Source of the DNA: Oscillatoriaceae cyanobacterium M7585_C2015_266
GTDB lineage: Bacteria > Cyanobacteriota > Cyanobacteriia > Cyanobacteriales > Oscillatoriaceae
Assembly (NCBI GenBank): GCA_015295835.1
Contig: DVEG01000013.1
Coordinates: 1-48,993 of the forward strand
Reading direction: 5' to 3'
DNA length: 48,993 nt
The notes beneath the pieces are model-generated. The model worked only from the letters and a program-made list of their open reading frames with translations. It was not told where the DNA came from and made no database searches. Position 1 is the stretch's first letter, and each line of letters opens with the position of its first letter. Positions 34,074 through 42,775 of the stretch are shown here, piece by piece. The translations under genes and the position numbers were made by a program.

Positions 34074-35306
34074 CTAAATTGGCCACGGAATTGTCTTATC
34101 CTGCACTAATTGTTGAGCTACTGCTTCCGCTCCAAAACGATTTAAATGACTTGGATCAGCAAAATAATTATACTCTGTCAACCACTTTCGAGAAAAATCT
34201 CGGAAAATAAAACCATATACTCGTGCATTTTGTTGCATGAATTCTTGAAATATCCTCTCTCGCTCACTCCTTGTTCCATCTAAATAATCTTTAGTTAAAG
34301 GTAAATTAACTATCACTAAAGGAATTTTCTTATTTCTTGCAAAGGTAGCAACTGAATGCAATGCATTAGTCTGCTCCCCTTGTAATCTAAATGGAGTATA
34401 ATCCCCATCATATTCTCCCGCCACTCGGCGAAACTTTTGATAATATGTAGTCGGATTATAACGAGTGTCAACAACTATAAAACCACTAAACTCGCGATCG
34501 CTCATTTTTGCCATTATAGCAGGAGGCAGTTGGGCTTGGCTAATACAAGCAATTTCTCTCCACAGTCTTATTGCTGTTATTGGTTTTCTTAGCCAGTCAG
34601 TATTACACTTTATCCTTTTTTCCGATTTTAGCATTTTATAATTTACTGATGTTGTCGGTACCCCAGGTAAAAAATTAATTTGATCAATACCAGGATGATT
34701 ACTTGGTAGTGGCAACTTTTGAGGCAGTGGCTGTATTGGGCGTGGCTGTATTCTTTCTAGAGGTGTTATTATTTCATTAGTAGTAGTAGAATAATTTAAC
34801 TGTGGACGAATACCGGCAATTAAACGCTGATAACCAGGAGAAGCAATAATCGCTCTATATGTACGATCTAACCTTCCACTGTTAAATGCTCGTAACCCGT
34901 CTGCCCAAATTATCATCCGCGGTAATTGCTCCGGGGTTAATAATTGCCGCAATTGTAATTCTACAACTCTAGCAGTTCCCCCATTAATACCAAAATTAAA
35001 AATCTTTAACCTAGGATAACCAATCGCTACTAATGCTTGTTGTAATGCTATTGGATCAACTCCCTGTATAGCTCTAGAACTACCAACAATTAATATGTCT
35101 GGTGGCCCAAAAGTGGCTATGTATCTTAGGTATTTTTCTAATTGTCGATCAAGAATTTCACTGTTAAAGCTAGGATATGAAAGTACAAATGAAGCATTCT
35201 TTGTAGATGTTTTCAACGTTAAACCTCTCTCCCTCTCCCATCCCCTAGTTGGTATAGCAGCAATAAACAGTAGTATAAGTATGAAATATAGAGCTAGTAG
35301 ATTCAT
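34074..35306 (-). CDS. Membrane-anchored SGNH/DltD-like protein
   Basis: From the ATG at 35306 the product is about 410 aa: an N-terminal anchor LLALYFILILLFIAAIP, then a periplasmic domain with VGSSRAIQGVDP (Gly-Ser-Ser-Arg, nucleophile-like block I), FNFGINGGTARVVELQLRQL (block II) and the C-terminal DPSHLNRFGAEA (Asp-x-x-His, block V). This is the pattern of SGNH hydrolases and DltD-like acyl-transfer partners. An in-frame TTG at 35378 would add a Lys-rich stretch that overlaps the end of the upstream gene. Substrate unknown; it could modify an extracellular polymer. Confidence 0.75.
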   Translation of the reverse strand: MNLLALYFILILLFIAAIPTRGWERERGLTLKTSTKNASFVLSYPSFNSEILDRQLEKYLRYIATFGPPDILIVGSSRAIQGVDPIALQQALVAIGYPRLKIFNFGINGGTARVVELQLRQLLTPEQLPRMIIWADGLRAFNSGRLDRTYRAIIASPGYQRLIAGIRPQLNYSTTTNEIITPLERIQPRPIQPLPQKLPLPSNHPGIDQINFLPGVPTTSVNYKMLKSEKRIKCNTDWLRKPITAIRLWREIACISQAQLPPAIMAKMSDREFSGFIVVDTRYNPTTYYQKFRRVAGEYDGDYTPFRLQGEQTNALHSVATFARNKKIPLVIVNLPLTKDYLDGTRSERERIFQEFMQQNARVYGFIFRDFSRKWLTEYNYFADPSHLNRFGAEAVAQQLVQDKTIPWPI

Positions 35307-35356
35307 ATTTTTATTTTTTATTTTTTTTATTTTTGTTTTTATTTTTTTGCTAAACT

Positions 35357-36193
35357 CTACTCTTCGCGTAATAACCAAAAACCACTATAAGTCATCCCTG
35401 AATCGTCTGGTTGTATAAGTAAAAAATGTAACCCTTTACTTAACAGTTTACGTTGTTCGTAAACTTTCCCAGCAGCTGCTACTTCTTGATCTTCAAATGT
35501 AGCAATAATCCAACGTTCGTTTAATCCCGCCTCTAGTATCAATCCATCTGGATTACCCGGTATATAAGAAAGTGCTACCGGTGTCTTCTCTGCTAATGCT
35601 CTTGTTAGTCTCATCGCTTTTTTCCCTCCATTTATTACTACCCCCGGTACCTGTATTGTTGATGCTATTCCTAAATTTAATGGCCATAAATTCTCCGGCA
35701 TCTCTACTACTGGAATCGGAAAATCTCTAAATCTCTCTACTATTTCCCCTGCTTCTATCGCCGCAAACCTCCATACCTCCCCCCATAAACCTTCCGGTAA
35801 CGGTATTGGCGGTAATTTTTCTATCTCTAATGGCTCATAAATCTCTCCTGTAGACCTCTCACTTAAGTAAGAAGAACTCCATCTCTCCTTTAACCATTCT
35901 TTTAAAATTTGGGTTTTTCTAGAGCCTTCAACCGGAATATTTAATTTTTCTGCCGCAGACTTTATGATAGAAGATAATGATTGTGGTCGAAATACTTTGA
36001 TTGTTTCCGGTTGAACACTTTTAAAAGCTTCTAGGAAACGTTCTTTTACCCAGTCAACAGTGGCTTGCGATTGCGGGCAAAAAGCATTAAAACGAAAATT
36101 GCCACTTTCGTCACAAAGAAGTAATTCCCACAATGGTTGCCCTGTGCTGTCTTTAAGAGGGCGACGGTAAAAGTCGGCTTGTATGATTGGCAT
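35357..36193 (-). CDS. Tab2/Atab2-family RNA-binding protein
   Basis: The 278-aa protein matches the Tab2/Atab2 (DUF1092) family: MPIIQADFYRRPLKDSTGQP with LWELLLCD at the start, VDWVKERFLEAF, FRPQSLSSIIKSAAEKL, and the conserved SGFWLLREE C-terminus. In plants and algae it is needed to translate photosystem I (psaB) and photosystem II mRNAs; a bacterial role in photosystem protein synthesis is likely but inferred. It is followed on the same strand by the SGNH-like gene, 50 bases past its stop with the ATG chosen here. The ATG has no strong ribosome site. Confidence 0.92.
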   Translation of the reverse strand: MPIIQADFYRRPLKDSTGQPLWELLLCDESGNFRFNAFCPQSQATVDWVKERFLEAFKSVQPETIKVFRPQSLSSIIKSAAEKLNIPVEGSRKTQILKEWLKERWSSSYLSERSTGEIYEPLEIEKLPPIPLPEGLWGEVWRFAAIEAGEIVERFRDFPIPVVEMPENLWPLNLGIASTIQVPGVVINGGKKAMRLTRALAEKTPVALSYIPGNPDGLILEAGLNERWIIATFEDQEVAAAGKVYEQRKLLSKGLHFLLIQPDDSGMTYSGFWLLREE

Positions 36194-36303
36194 ATATAAA
36201 ATTAGGAAAAGTATTTCAAGATATATTTTATTTTTAGAATTGTTAAATTTGCAGCCAAAAGGGTGTTAATTCGTGGTAGCATAACCATATAATACAGGTT
36301 ACA

Positions 36304-37611
36304 ATGTTGTTTGACTACTATTACCAGACTATGAATCCTGCCCTGACAAAAATTGGCGCACAAATGTCCCACCTCACAGGAGTGCGGGCAATTATGAAGG
36401 ATATAATCGAAACTTTACAAGCAGGAGGGCAGGAATTTATTAATCTAAGTGCAGGTAACCCGGTAATCCTACCAGAAGTTGAGGAATTATGGCGAGATTG
36501 CACAAATCAACTACTGGCAAGCAAAGAATACGGAGAAGTGGTGTGTCGCTATGGCTCCTCTCAAGGATATCAACCTCTGATTGAAGCAGTGGTGAAAGAT
36601 TTTAATTATCGCTATAACCTTAATCTGTGCGAGCGCAATATTTTAATCACTCCCGGTAGTCAGACTTTATATTTCCTGGCAGCTAATGCTTTCGGTGGCT
36701 CAAATAATGGAAAACAGCTAAAAAAAATAGTCCTCCCTCTCAGCCCAGATTATACCGGATATGGTGGAATTTGTCTAGAACCAGAAGCTCTAATTTCTTA
36801 TAAACCTACTCTAGATATCGATTTTAATAAACATCGTTTTAAGTATCGCCCTGACTTTAGTCAGTTACAAATAAATTCTGAAACAGGTTGTGTGATTTTT
36901 TCCCGCCCCTGTAATCCAAGTGGTAATGTATTGACAGATGAAGAAGTAAAAAAAATAGCAGCACTTGCATCTCCTTATCAAGTACCAGTAATAATAGATT
37001 CCGCCTACGCTCCACCTTTCCCAGCTCTTAACTTTACAGAAATGACCCCAATTTTTGGCGAGAATATTATACATGGTATTAGTTTATCAAAAGCAGGATT
37101 ACCAGGAGAACGTATTGGAATAGCGATCGCACATGAAAATATTATACAAATATTAGAAGCTTTTCAGACAAATTTATGTATACACGCTTCTCGCTATGGG
37201 CAAGCTATCGCCGCCCGAGCAATTGCCTCTGGCGCTCTTCCTGAAATAGCTAGTAAAGTTATTCGCCCTTATTATCAGAAAAAATTTGCTATTTTAGAAA
37301 CAACACTTGAACAAGTAATGCCTAAAGATTTGCCCTGGTTTTTACACCGTGGTGAAGGGGCTATCTTTGCATGGTTATGGTTACGAGATTTGCCTATATC
37401 AGATTGGGAATTTTATCAACAATTAAAACAAGCAGGTGTAATAGTTGTGCCCGGCAGCACTTTCTTCCCAGGTTTATATGAAAAATGGGAACATAAAAAA
37501 GAATGTATTCGTATTAGTCTCACCGCTAGTGATGAAGATATAGAAAAAGGAATGCAACGTCTGGCAGAAGTCATCGAGCGCGTTTATCGTCTACAAGTTG
37601 CAAGCTTTTGA
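36304..37611 (+). CDS. avtA: Valine--pyruvate transaminase
   Basis: The 435-aa PLP class I aminotransferase aligns with AvtA: GVRAIMKDIIETLQAGGQEF, LSAGNPVILPEVEELW, CRYGSSQGYQPLIEAV, ITPGSQTLYFLAANAF, and the PLP lysine in HGISLSKAGLPGERIG (K263). It interconverts valine/pyruvate and 2-oxoisovalerate/alanine. An AGG at short distance precedes ATG 36304; another in-frame ATG is at 36331. It leads rimM (12 bases from its stop to the rimM ATG). Confidence 0.9.
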   Translation: MLFDYYYQTMNPALTKIGAQMSHLTGVRAIMKDIIETLQAGGQEFINLSAGNPVILPEVEELWRDCTNQLLASKEYGEVVCRYGSSQGYQPLIEAVVKDFNYRYNLNLCERNILITPGSQTLYFLAANAFGGSNNGKQLKKIVLPLSPDYTGYGGICLEPEALISYKPTLDIDFNKHRFKYRPDFSQLQINSETGCVIFSRPCNPSGNVLTDEEVKKIAALASPYQVPVIIDSAYAPPFPALNFTEMTPIFGENIIHGISLSKAGLPGERIGIAIAHENIIQILEAFQTNLCIHASRYGQAIAARAIASGALPEIASKVIRPYYQKKFAILETTLEQVMPKDLPWFLHRGEGAIFAWLWLRDLPISDWEFYQQLKQAGVIVVPGSTFFPGLYEKWEHKKECIRISLTASDEDIEKGMQRLAEVIERVYRLQVASF

Positions 37612-37622
37612 ATTATATAACT

Positions 37623-38258
37623 ATGAATGACTTTCAGTGGATGGAAATAGGTACAATTGTGGCACCTCAGGGGCTAAATGGTAGCGTACGAGTCTACCCT
37701 AGCACCGATTTCCCAGAAAGATTCCTTCAACCAGGGCAACGATGGTTACAATATAATAAATCAGATGAACCTCAACCTATTCAGTTGGTAAAAGGTAAAT
37801 ATCTGCCAAATAAAAAACTTTTCGTTGTCCAATTCGCTAATGTAAATAATCGTGAAGAAGCAGAAAAATTACGAGGTTGTTTACTATTGGTGCCAAAAAG
37901 CGATCGCCCTAAACTAAACCCCGGAGAATATCATATTCAAGATTTAATAGGTTTACCAGTATTTAACCTACTTACTGGCTCTATTATTGGTAGTATTATT
38001 GATGTTATTATAATTGCAGATAATTATATTTTGCAAGTACAAGAAGAAACCACAGGGGGCACGGAGGGCACAGAGGGTGCAAAAACCACAGAGGACACGG
38101 AGGGCGCAGAGAGGAGAAAAAAGAAAGTTAATAAGAAAGTTAAAGTTAAGTCTAAAATAGTATTAATTCCTTTTGTGGAAGAAATAGTACCCATAGTAGA
38201 CTTAAAAATAAGGCGTGTCGAAGTCTTGCCACCACCAGGGTTGTTAGAATTAAATTAA
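37623..38258 (+). CDS. rimM: Ribosome maturation factor RimM with an in-frame repeat insertion
   Basis: The product of 211 aa has the RimM N-domain (IGTIVAPQGLNGSVRVYPST at 9-28) and a PRC-barrel end (LIPFVEEIVPIVDLKIRRVE, then VLPPPGL). It binds S19 and helps 16S rRNA 3' domain maturation. Between them, residues 141-177, TTGGTEGTEGAKTTEDTEGA and a Lys-rich stretch, come from a GC-rich repeat of the form CACGGAGGGCACAGAGGG (about 38050-38113). The loop varies in cyanobacteria, so activity may persist. The ATG at 37623 is chosen; a TTG at 37608 overlaps the avtA stop. Its stop overlaps the convergent gene stop by 4 bases. Confidence 0.93.
   Translation: MNDFQWMEIGTIVAPQGLNGSVRVYPSTDFPERFLQPGQRWLQYNKSDEPQPIQLVKGKYLPNKKLFVVQFANVNNREEAEKLRGCLLLVPKSDRPKLNPGEYHIQDLIGLPVFNLLTGSIIGSIIDVIIIADNYILQVQEETTGGTEGTEGAKTTEDTEGAERRKKKVNKKVKVKSKIVLIPFVEEIVPIVDLKIRRVEVLPPPGLLELN
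38050..38113. repeat. Degenerate GGACACGGAGGGCACAGAG-type repeat inside rimM
   Basis: Units such as GGGGGCACGGAGGGCACAGA and CCACAGAGGACACGGAGGGC are near copies of each other, 12-18 bases long and purine-rich. They are GC-richer than the flanks and resemble dispersed repeats seen in filamentous cyanobacteria. They code for Thr/Glu/Gly without breaking the frame. Confidence 0.65.
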
Positions 38259-38713
38259 TAATGAGAAATTTGACAAGCTTGAGGACGAGTACTTGTAATA
38301 ATACTAGAACGATGAAAAGGCTCTTGTAAAGTAGGCATAATATTAAGCTCAACTCGCAAAGATGATATTTGAGAATATTGTTCTAAGAGAAATTGAACAA
38401 GATTTTTATTAACTATCTCCCAATATTCATTTTTATTGGAATAGGTTTTAAAAAATTCATTAATACTTTTTTGAAGAGAAATAGAATCAGGATAATCTCT
38501 AGACGCGATCGCATCTGGAGACAAACGATAAGCTACTTTAATACTAAGAGTAGAGCCACCTTGAAGGGAAACTCTATATGTGGGAATCTCAAGAGCAAAA
38601 ACCTCTTCATACAAATCACAATTAGTAACTTGCGCTAACACAGGAAAAGTGATAAGATTAATCAGAAATATAAAAAGGCAACAAAACAACAAAAACCTCT
38701 GTCTAACTTTCAT
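38255..38713 (-). CDS. Secreted protein of unknown function
   Basis: The 152-aa product has a clear signal peptide, FLLFCCLFIFLINLITFPVL with VLAQ cleavage near residue 27. The mature part (VTNCDLYEEVFALEIPTYRV onward) has mixed strands and two Cys that could bond (C32 and the C-terminal C148). I see no named family. Stop codon TAA shares bases with the rimM stop, tail to tail. A bilin lyase gene starts divergently 78 bases away. Confidence 0.75.
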   Translation of the reverse strand: MKVRQRFLLFCCLFIFLINLITFPVLAQVTNCDLYEEVFALEIPTYRVSLQGGSTLSIKVAYRLSPDAIASRDYPDSISLQKSINEFFKTYSNKNEYWEIVNKNLVQFLLEQYSQISSLRVELNIMPTLQEPFHRSSIITSTRPQACQISHY

Positions 38714-38790
38714 CCCCCAATCCCCAAATCCCCGCTACTTATTGTAGACTAAAAGAAATCATACAAACTAAACAGGGAATCAAACGATTA

Positions 38791-39342
38791 ATGAATATAA
38801 ACGAATTTTTTAAACAGAGCGCTGGCAAGTGGTTTTCCCAACGCACCAGCCACTACCTAAACTCCCCACAACTAGAAGTGGGCAAAACAGATTTATGGAT
38901 AGAGATACTTTCACCAGAAGAGCCAGAAGTAATCCAACTCTGCCAAAAATACTCGGTAGAGCCAATGGTATCACCAATTAGCGTTCGTGTCAAGTGGGAT
39001 GGCATAGTGGGAGTAGAACAAAAAAGACAAGTAGGATCAACAATATTAGTAGCGATCGCAGATAAACAAGCTCCACAAACAGGCAGCCTAATACAGCGTG
39101 CCAATAACCAGAAAACGCTTACTGGGCATTATATACTTAATAACGATGGAGCTTTAACATTAACAGTAGGAGATGACACAATCCAGGCAGAAGAACGAAT
39201 TTGGTTTGAAAGCCCTAACCTAAGACTAAGAACAAGTAATATTAAAACAATAGACGGCACCAGTATAACATCATTTTGCTCAGAAATCCGCATGGGCATA
39301 ACTCAAACCGCAGCTAAAGCCCCCTCCACCCAAACTGTATAA
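38791..39342 (+). CDS. CpcS/CpeS-family phycobiliprotein lyase
   Basis: The 183-aa product matches the family: MNINEFFKQSAGKWFSQRTS with HYL, the VRVKWDG strand, GHYILNNDGALTL, and the ERIWFESPNLRLRTS...TSFCSEIRMG signature. The lyases attach phycocyanobilin to Cys-84-type sites of phycocyanin and allophycocyanin subunits. Whether it is closer to CpcS or CpcU cannot be decided by eye, so no symbol is given. No phycobilisome structural gene is nearby. The ATG has weak ribosome context (CAAACGATTA). Confidence 0.93.
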   Translation: MNINEFFKQSAGKWFSQRTSHYLNSPQLEVGKTDLWIEILSPEEPEVIQLCQKYSVEPMVSPISVRVKWDGIVGVEQKRQVGSTILVAIADKQAPQTGSLIQRANNQKTLTGHYILNNDGALTLTVGDDTIQAEERIWFESPNLRLRTSNIKTIDGTSITSFCSEIRMGITQTAAKAPSTQTV

Positions 39343-39363
39343 TCCATCTTATCTTATCTTGTC

Positions 39364-39385
39364 AGGGCACTCAAAAGGGTGCCCT
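39364..39385. terminator. Hairpin between convergent genes
   Basis: AGGGCAC and GTGCCCT form a perfect 7-bp stem around TCAAAAGG. It overlaps the stop of the minus-strand gene at 39384. T-run is lacking, so it may be weak in both directions. Confidence 0.45.
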
Positions 39386-40193
39386 AGTCATCAGCCCATA
39401 AATCCTTTTCTAATTCATCATTCTCAGCATTAGGCTGTTCAGAGTCTATAGGAGCCTGCGCAACAGATTTAAGTTTGTCATAAAAATCAGAATTTTGTAA
39501 AGGTGGAATAAAACTGCCAATTGGTTGTTTAATAACATCACAGCGAGACCAATCTAACTGATAATTATAAGGAGAAAATTTTCTAGTTATCGGCGGATAG
39601 AAAGGCTTAGGAGTAGGAGAAGGAGAAAAAGCGATCGCATTATCAACCAACTGCAAAATAGCTTGAACATTTTGAGAAATAGGAGAGTCTTCAATATCAA
39701 TGTCTATTTGTTCAATAACTGGAGAGAGCAAATCTTCAGCAGTTTGCCGAGGAGTAGATTCTAAATTTAGATTAATAGAATCGCTAACAGTTGAAGAAGG
39801 CTTCTCCTGAATAGGCGATGAAACCTGCTGTTCAGCTTCCCAAGGCAAACTATTAGGAGATAAAACAGTGTCCGCAGAAGAATTAGCCGCAGTTTCCGAA
39901 GCATTAAGATTACAAGGAAAATTGCGACAAACAATTCGTTCAAACTCAGTATTAAAATGATAAAGAGGTTGATTGCGACGTTTCCAACAGACTAAAATTT
40001 GCTCCACAGACACCCCTTTATAACGCCCCTGATAAAGAGCCTCGATAATAGCCCAAAAAATCCAGATAGGCTGGTAATCATTGAGCCACCGAGACACCAC
40101 TTGCTCAGCAGTATTACCCCCTAAGTCGAAATTATAGCAAGTAAGCAGAGCAATCGCACTCTGTATCGCCGTATCTTTAGCAAGCTCTGTCAT
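39384..40193 (-). CDS. Unknown cyanobacterial protein with conserved N-terminal domain
   Basis: The 269-aa protein has a helical N-terminal domain with AIALLTCYNFDLGGNTAEQV, LNDYQPIWIFWAIIEALYQG and YHFNTEFERIV, which reads like a conserved fold. A Ser/Pro-rich low-complexity middle (about 95-190) follows, then a short motif region ending KDLWADD. No signal peptide or membrane helix. I do not recognise the family. It has no strong ribosome site at ATG 40193. Confidence 0.72.
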   Translation of the reverse strand: MTELAKDTAIQSAIALLTCYNFDLGGNTAEQVVSRWLNDYQPIWIFWAIIEALYQGRYKGVSVEQILVCWKRRNQPLYHFNTEFERIVCRNFPCNLNASETAANSSADTVLSPNSLPWEAEQQVSSPIQEKPSSTVSDSINLNLESTPRQTAEDLLSPVIEQIDIDIEDSPISQNVQAILQLVDNAIAFSPSPTPKPFYPPITRKFSPYNYQLDWSRCDVIKQPIGSFIPPLQNSDFYDKLKSVAQAPIDSEQPNAENDELEKDLWADD

Positions 40194-40254
40194 CGCTTCT
40201 CTGCGATTAAAGTAAAGTGTTTATTTATTATTTAAATTTTAATTACCCAAAACT

Positions 40255-42483
40255 TTAATCACGGCGCACCCCTGCTTCCACAGTACGCACATCAGCACCA
40301 GAAAAAGGTTCCCCCCCTCCATTCCAATTAAAATCACTAATCCGCAAAGTCAGAGAACCAATTTCCCGCACCGGATTATACCGGAGAATAATACCATAAG
40401 TGCGACGACTGTATTCAAAAATATAATCAGTATTAATTTCTCTTCCAGTATCCAGATTAAAAGCAGTTTGCAAACCAAAACGAAATGGGCCATAAATTTG
40501 CTGAGTAATACCAGCTCCAAGAACACGCACATCAGCAACGCGATCAAACAGAAAAGGAGACGAGCCGTCTTGTAGAACCTGAGTATAAGTGAGATTAAAA
40601 CCAGTATAATCAAACCAAGGACGGGAAAAATGACCAAATTGACCTAATAGCCCCACAGAACCAGTAAGAGAAGACTGGCGCTCGCCATTACTATAATGAG
40701 AAGTCACACCCCTAAGCCCCAGTAACAATTGCAAATATGGAAAAACAGGATTAGAAGTATATCGTAAACCCTCCGTCGCCGTAGCAGGTAAAGATTTTCC
40801 TTTCCACAGATGAAAACCCCGACTAAGAGCAGCACTAGCTTGAAAGCGAGTAAGATCAAGACGATTATGATCACGAACAGGATTAAGTAAATCAAGGCGA
40901 TCGCTATCAGCCTCAACCTGCTGAAGCCCGACTTGATAACTAAAATTAATACCAGTTTTCCCCAAAGGAATAACTGGCGAAGTCAAAACCGCCCCCACAC
41001 TTCTTTGTACAGTTTGGAAACCGAGAGAGCCATTAAACAGGCGATCACGATAAGAATATTCTCCCGTAAGAGAATGAGTACCAATAGGAGTAGGGATAGC
41101 CTGATTAACCCTAAGACTAGCCCGCATATCATTTAAATTATTAAAATCAAAAGAACGAAAAGAAGCAAAAGCGATCGCAGTAGTACGTAGCCCTAAATTA
41201 GCATTTAATCTAACCTTAAAGCCAAAAAGCTCCCCCACCTTATCAAAACCATTTTCGAGAGCCCGTTGAATATAAAACTGAGGAGTTATCCGTAAACGCA
41301 GACGTTGTCGAGAAACAGGTTCAAGAGGGCTTTCAACAAACAAACCGCCCCGTTCTTGACGATCATAGCCAAAGCGAAACAAAGACGGTTCACGAGCTCT
41401 TTTATCGATAATAATACGATTAGGATAAAAAGGCAAAGACAGACCCTGATCAAAAACCAAACGAGGATTAGTAGCACGGATTTCATCCTGAAAAGGAGAA
41501 ATACGCCTAAATCGTGCTTGTGGAGCTCGAAGTTCCAGTTCAGGAGGAGAAAAAGGGTCATTAGTCAAGCGAATATTTTTAGCAACACCACCTTCTGGAG
41601 TAAAATCTACTCTTTCAGCCTCATAACGTATACGTCGAAGTTGACCCTTTTGAGTAAAACCACTGCCCACAGTAACAGTTACACCACCCGGAGGAGAAAC
41701 AACATTTTCCAAAGGTTGATTAGATGTAATGCGATCGCTTAGAGGTTGTTCCTGAAAAGAAGTAGCACTCACATCCGTAGGCAGAGTAGGAGAAAAATCC
41801 GCACCAGAAGTAGGCAAATAAAGCTCACCACTAGACTTAATCACCGTGCCCACCCCTTGGACAAAATTATATTCAATACGTTCCCCCCGCAGCACTTGCT
41901 CTCCCCGACTCCAAGCCACATTACCTTGAGCAACAACAGTACGACTTTGGAAATTAACTTGCACACGCTCCGCATTAAGTACAGAATTGCGATAGCGCAT
42001 TAGCACATTGCCTTCAGCAGTAAGAATTTGACGCCGCTCATCATATTCTTGACGCTCAGCAGTTAATTCCACTACATCCTCCTGTACAATGAGGGGCATT
42101 TGTGCAGGTGATTGTTGTTGTCGTATTTGCTGGTGAATTGTAGGGAGGGTATAAAATTTTTTATTTTTAATTTTAAAATTAAAATTTTTTGATTCTAGTT
42201 TCGGCAAATAATAGGCAGCGAGAAACTCTGGAGCCGCTTGAGATTGTCGAGTTCCTTGAAAAACGCGAATTTCTAAAGCTCCAGAAGGAAGATCTTCAAA
42301 ATTAACAGCTACAATCGAAGGCGGTAGAAGAGCAGAAGCGCGAGAGCGTCTTTGTAATTCTGGCAAACCACTCGCTTGTAAACGGGGAGCCTCCCTCACC
42401 TGTAGATTAAAATTAGAGGAACTAACTTGCCGTTGTGGCAACTGATAAACTAGAGATGGTGATTCAGGTGTTTGATAAAACAT
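40255..42483 (-). CDS. DUF3769 protein, cyanobacterial LptD-like outer membrane protein
   Basis: The 742-aa protein shows an OstA/LptA-like segment (about 138-205, ERQEYDERRQILTAEGNVLM with VQVNFQSRTVVAQGNVAW) and a long beta-barrel C-terminal half with LptD-like strands (GLRTTAIAFASFRSFDFNNL, LTGEYSYRDRLFNGSLG, RTYGIILRYNPVREIGSLTL). That fits the DUF3769 family, proposed cyanobacterial LptD for lipopolysaccharide insertion. It is odd in having no Sec signal peptide, and an in-frame TAG lies two codons upstream of the ATG, so no longer form exists. The gene follows psbI on the same strand. Confidence 0.88.
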   Translation of the reverse strand: MFYQTPESPSLVYQLPQRQVSSSNFNLQVREAPRLQASGLPELQRRSRASALLPPSIVAVNFEDLPSGALEIRVFQGTRQSQAAPEFLAAYYLPKLESKNFNFKIKNKKFYTLPTIHQQIRQQQSPAQMPLIVQEDVVELTAERQEYDERRQILTAEGNVLMRYRNSVLNAERVQVNFQSRTVVAQGNVAWSRGEQVLRGERIEYNFVQGVGTVIKSSGELYLPTSGADFSPTLPTDVSATSFQEQPLSDRITSNQPLENVVSPPGGVTVTVGSGFTQKGQLRRIRYEAERVDFTPEGGVAKNIRLTNDPFSPPELELRAPQARFRRISPFQDEIRATNPRLVFDQGLSLPFYPNRIIIDKRAREPSLFRFGYDRQERGGLFVESPLEPVSRQRLRLRITPQFYIQRALENGFDKVGELFGFKVRLNANLGLRTTAIAFASFRSFDFNNLNDMRASLRVNQAIPTPIGTHSLTGEYSYRDRLFNGSLGFQTVQRSVGAVLTSPVIPLGKTGINFSYQVGLQQVEADSDRLDLLNPVRDHNRLDLTRFQASAALSRGFHLWKGKSLPATATEGLRYTSNPVFPYLQLLLGLRGVTSHYSNGERQSSLTGSVGLLGQFGHFSRPWFDYTGFNLTYTQVLQDGSSPFLFDRVADVRVLGAGITQQIYGPFRFGLQTAFNLDTGREINTDYIFEYSRRTYGIILRYNPVREIGSLTLRISDFNWNGGGEPFSGADVRTVEAGVRRD

Positions 42484-42578
42484 AGACTAATTAAAAAACG
42501 GTTGATAGCTATAGAGTACGTAACTCCAGCTACCAACACCAGATAGCTTCCGCTCAACTCAGCCGTTTTATTAGTAGA

Positions 42579-42698
42579 TTATTCTGACAAATCGCGACGG
42601 CTTGGGTTGCGGGCAGGATCATTGGATAAAAAGCCAAACACAAATAAAGCCACAAAAAACGTAACAACGATATAAACAACGATTTTCAGGGTTAACAT
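42579..42698 (-). CDS. psbI: Photosystem II reaction center protein I
   Basis: The minus strand encodes 39 aa: [20 protein letters not shown] then [19 protein letters not shown]. This is PsbI, a single-helix subunit near D1 that helps reaction-centre assembly. A TAGGAGAGTCGAGA site precedes the ATG. It is below common length cutoffs. It sits between the 42776 gene and DUF3769 on the same strand. Confidence 0.96.
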   Translation of the reverse strand: MLTLKIVVYIVVTFFVALFVFGFLSNDPARNPSRRDLSE

Positions 42699-42775
42699 TC
42701 TCGACTCTCCTACAGATAATAAGTAGATACGGTTATAATACCGATATGTTGGGCAACAAAGTCAACCGCTCTTCT

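Noticed and set aside
41305-42003. Plus-strand open frames inside the DUF3769 gene
   Set aside because: Antisense shadows with basic, low-complexity translations; the opposite strand encodes a clear barrel protein.
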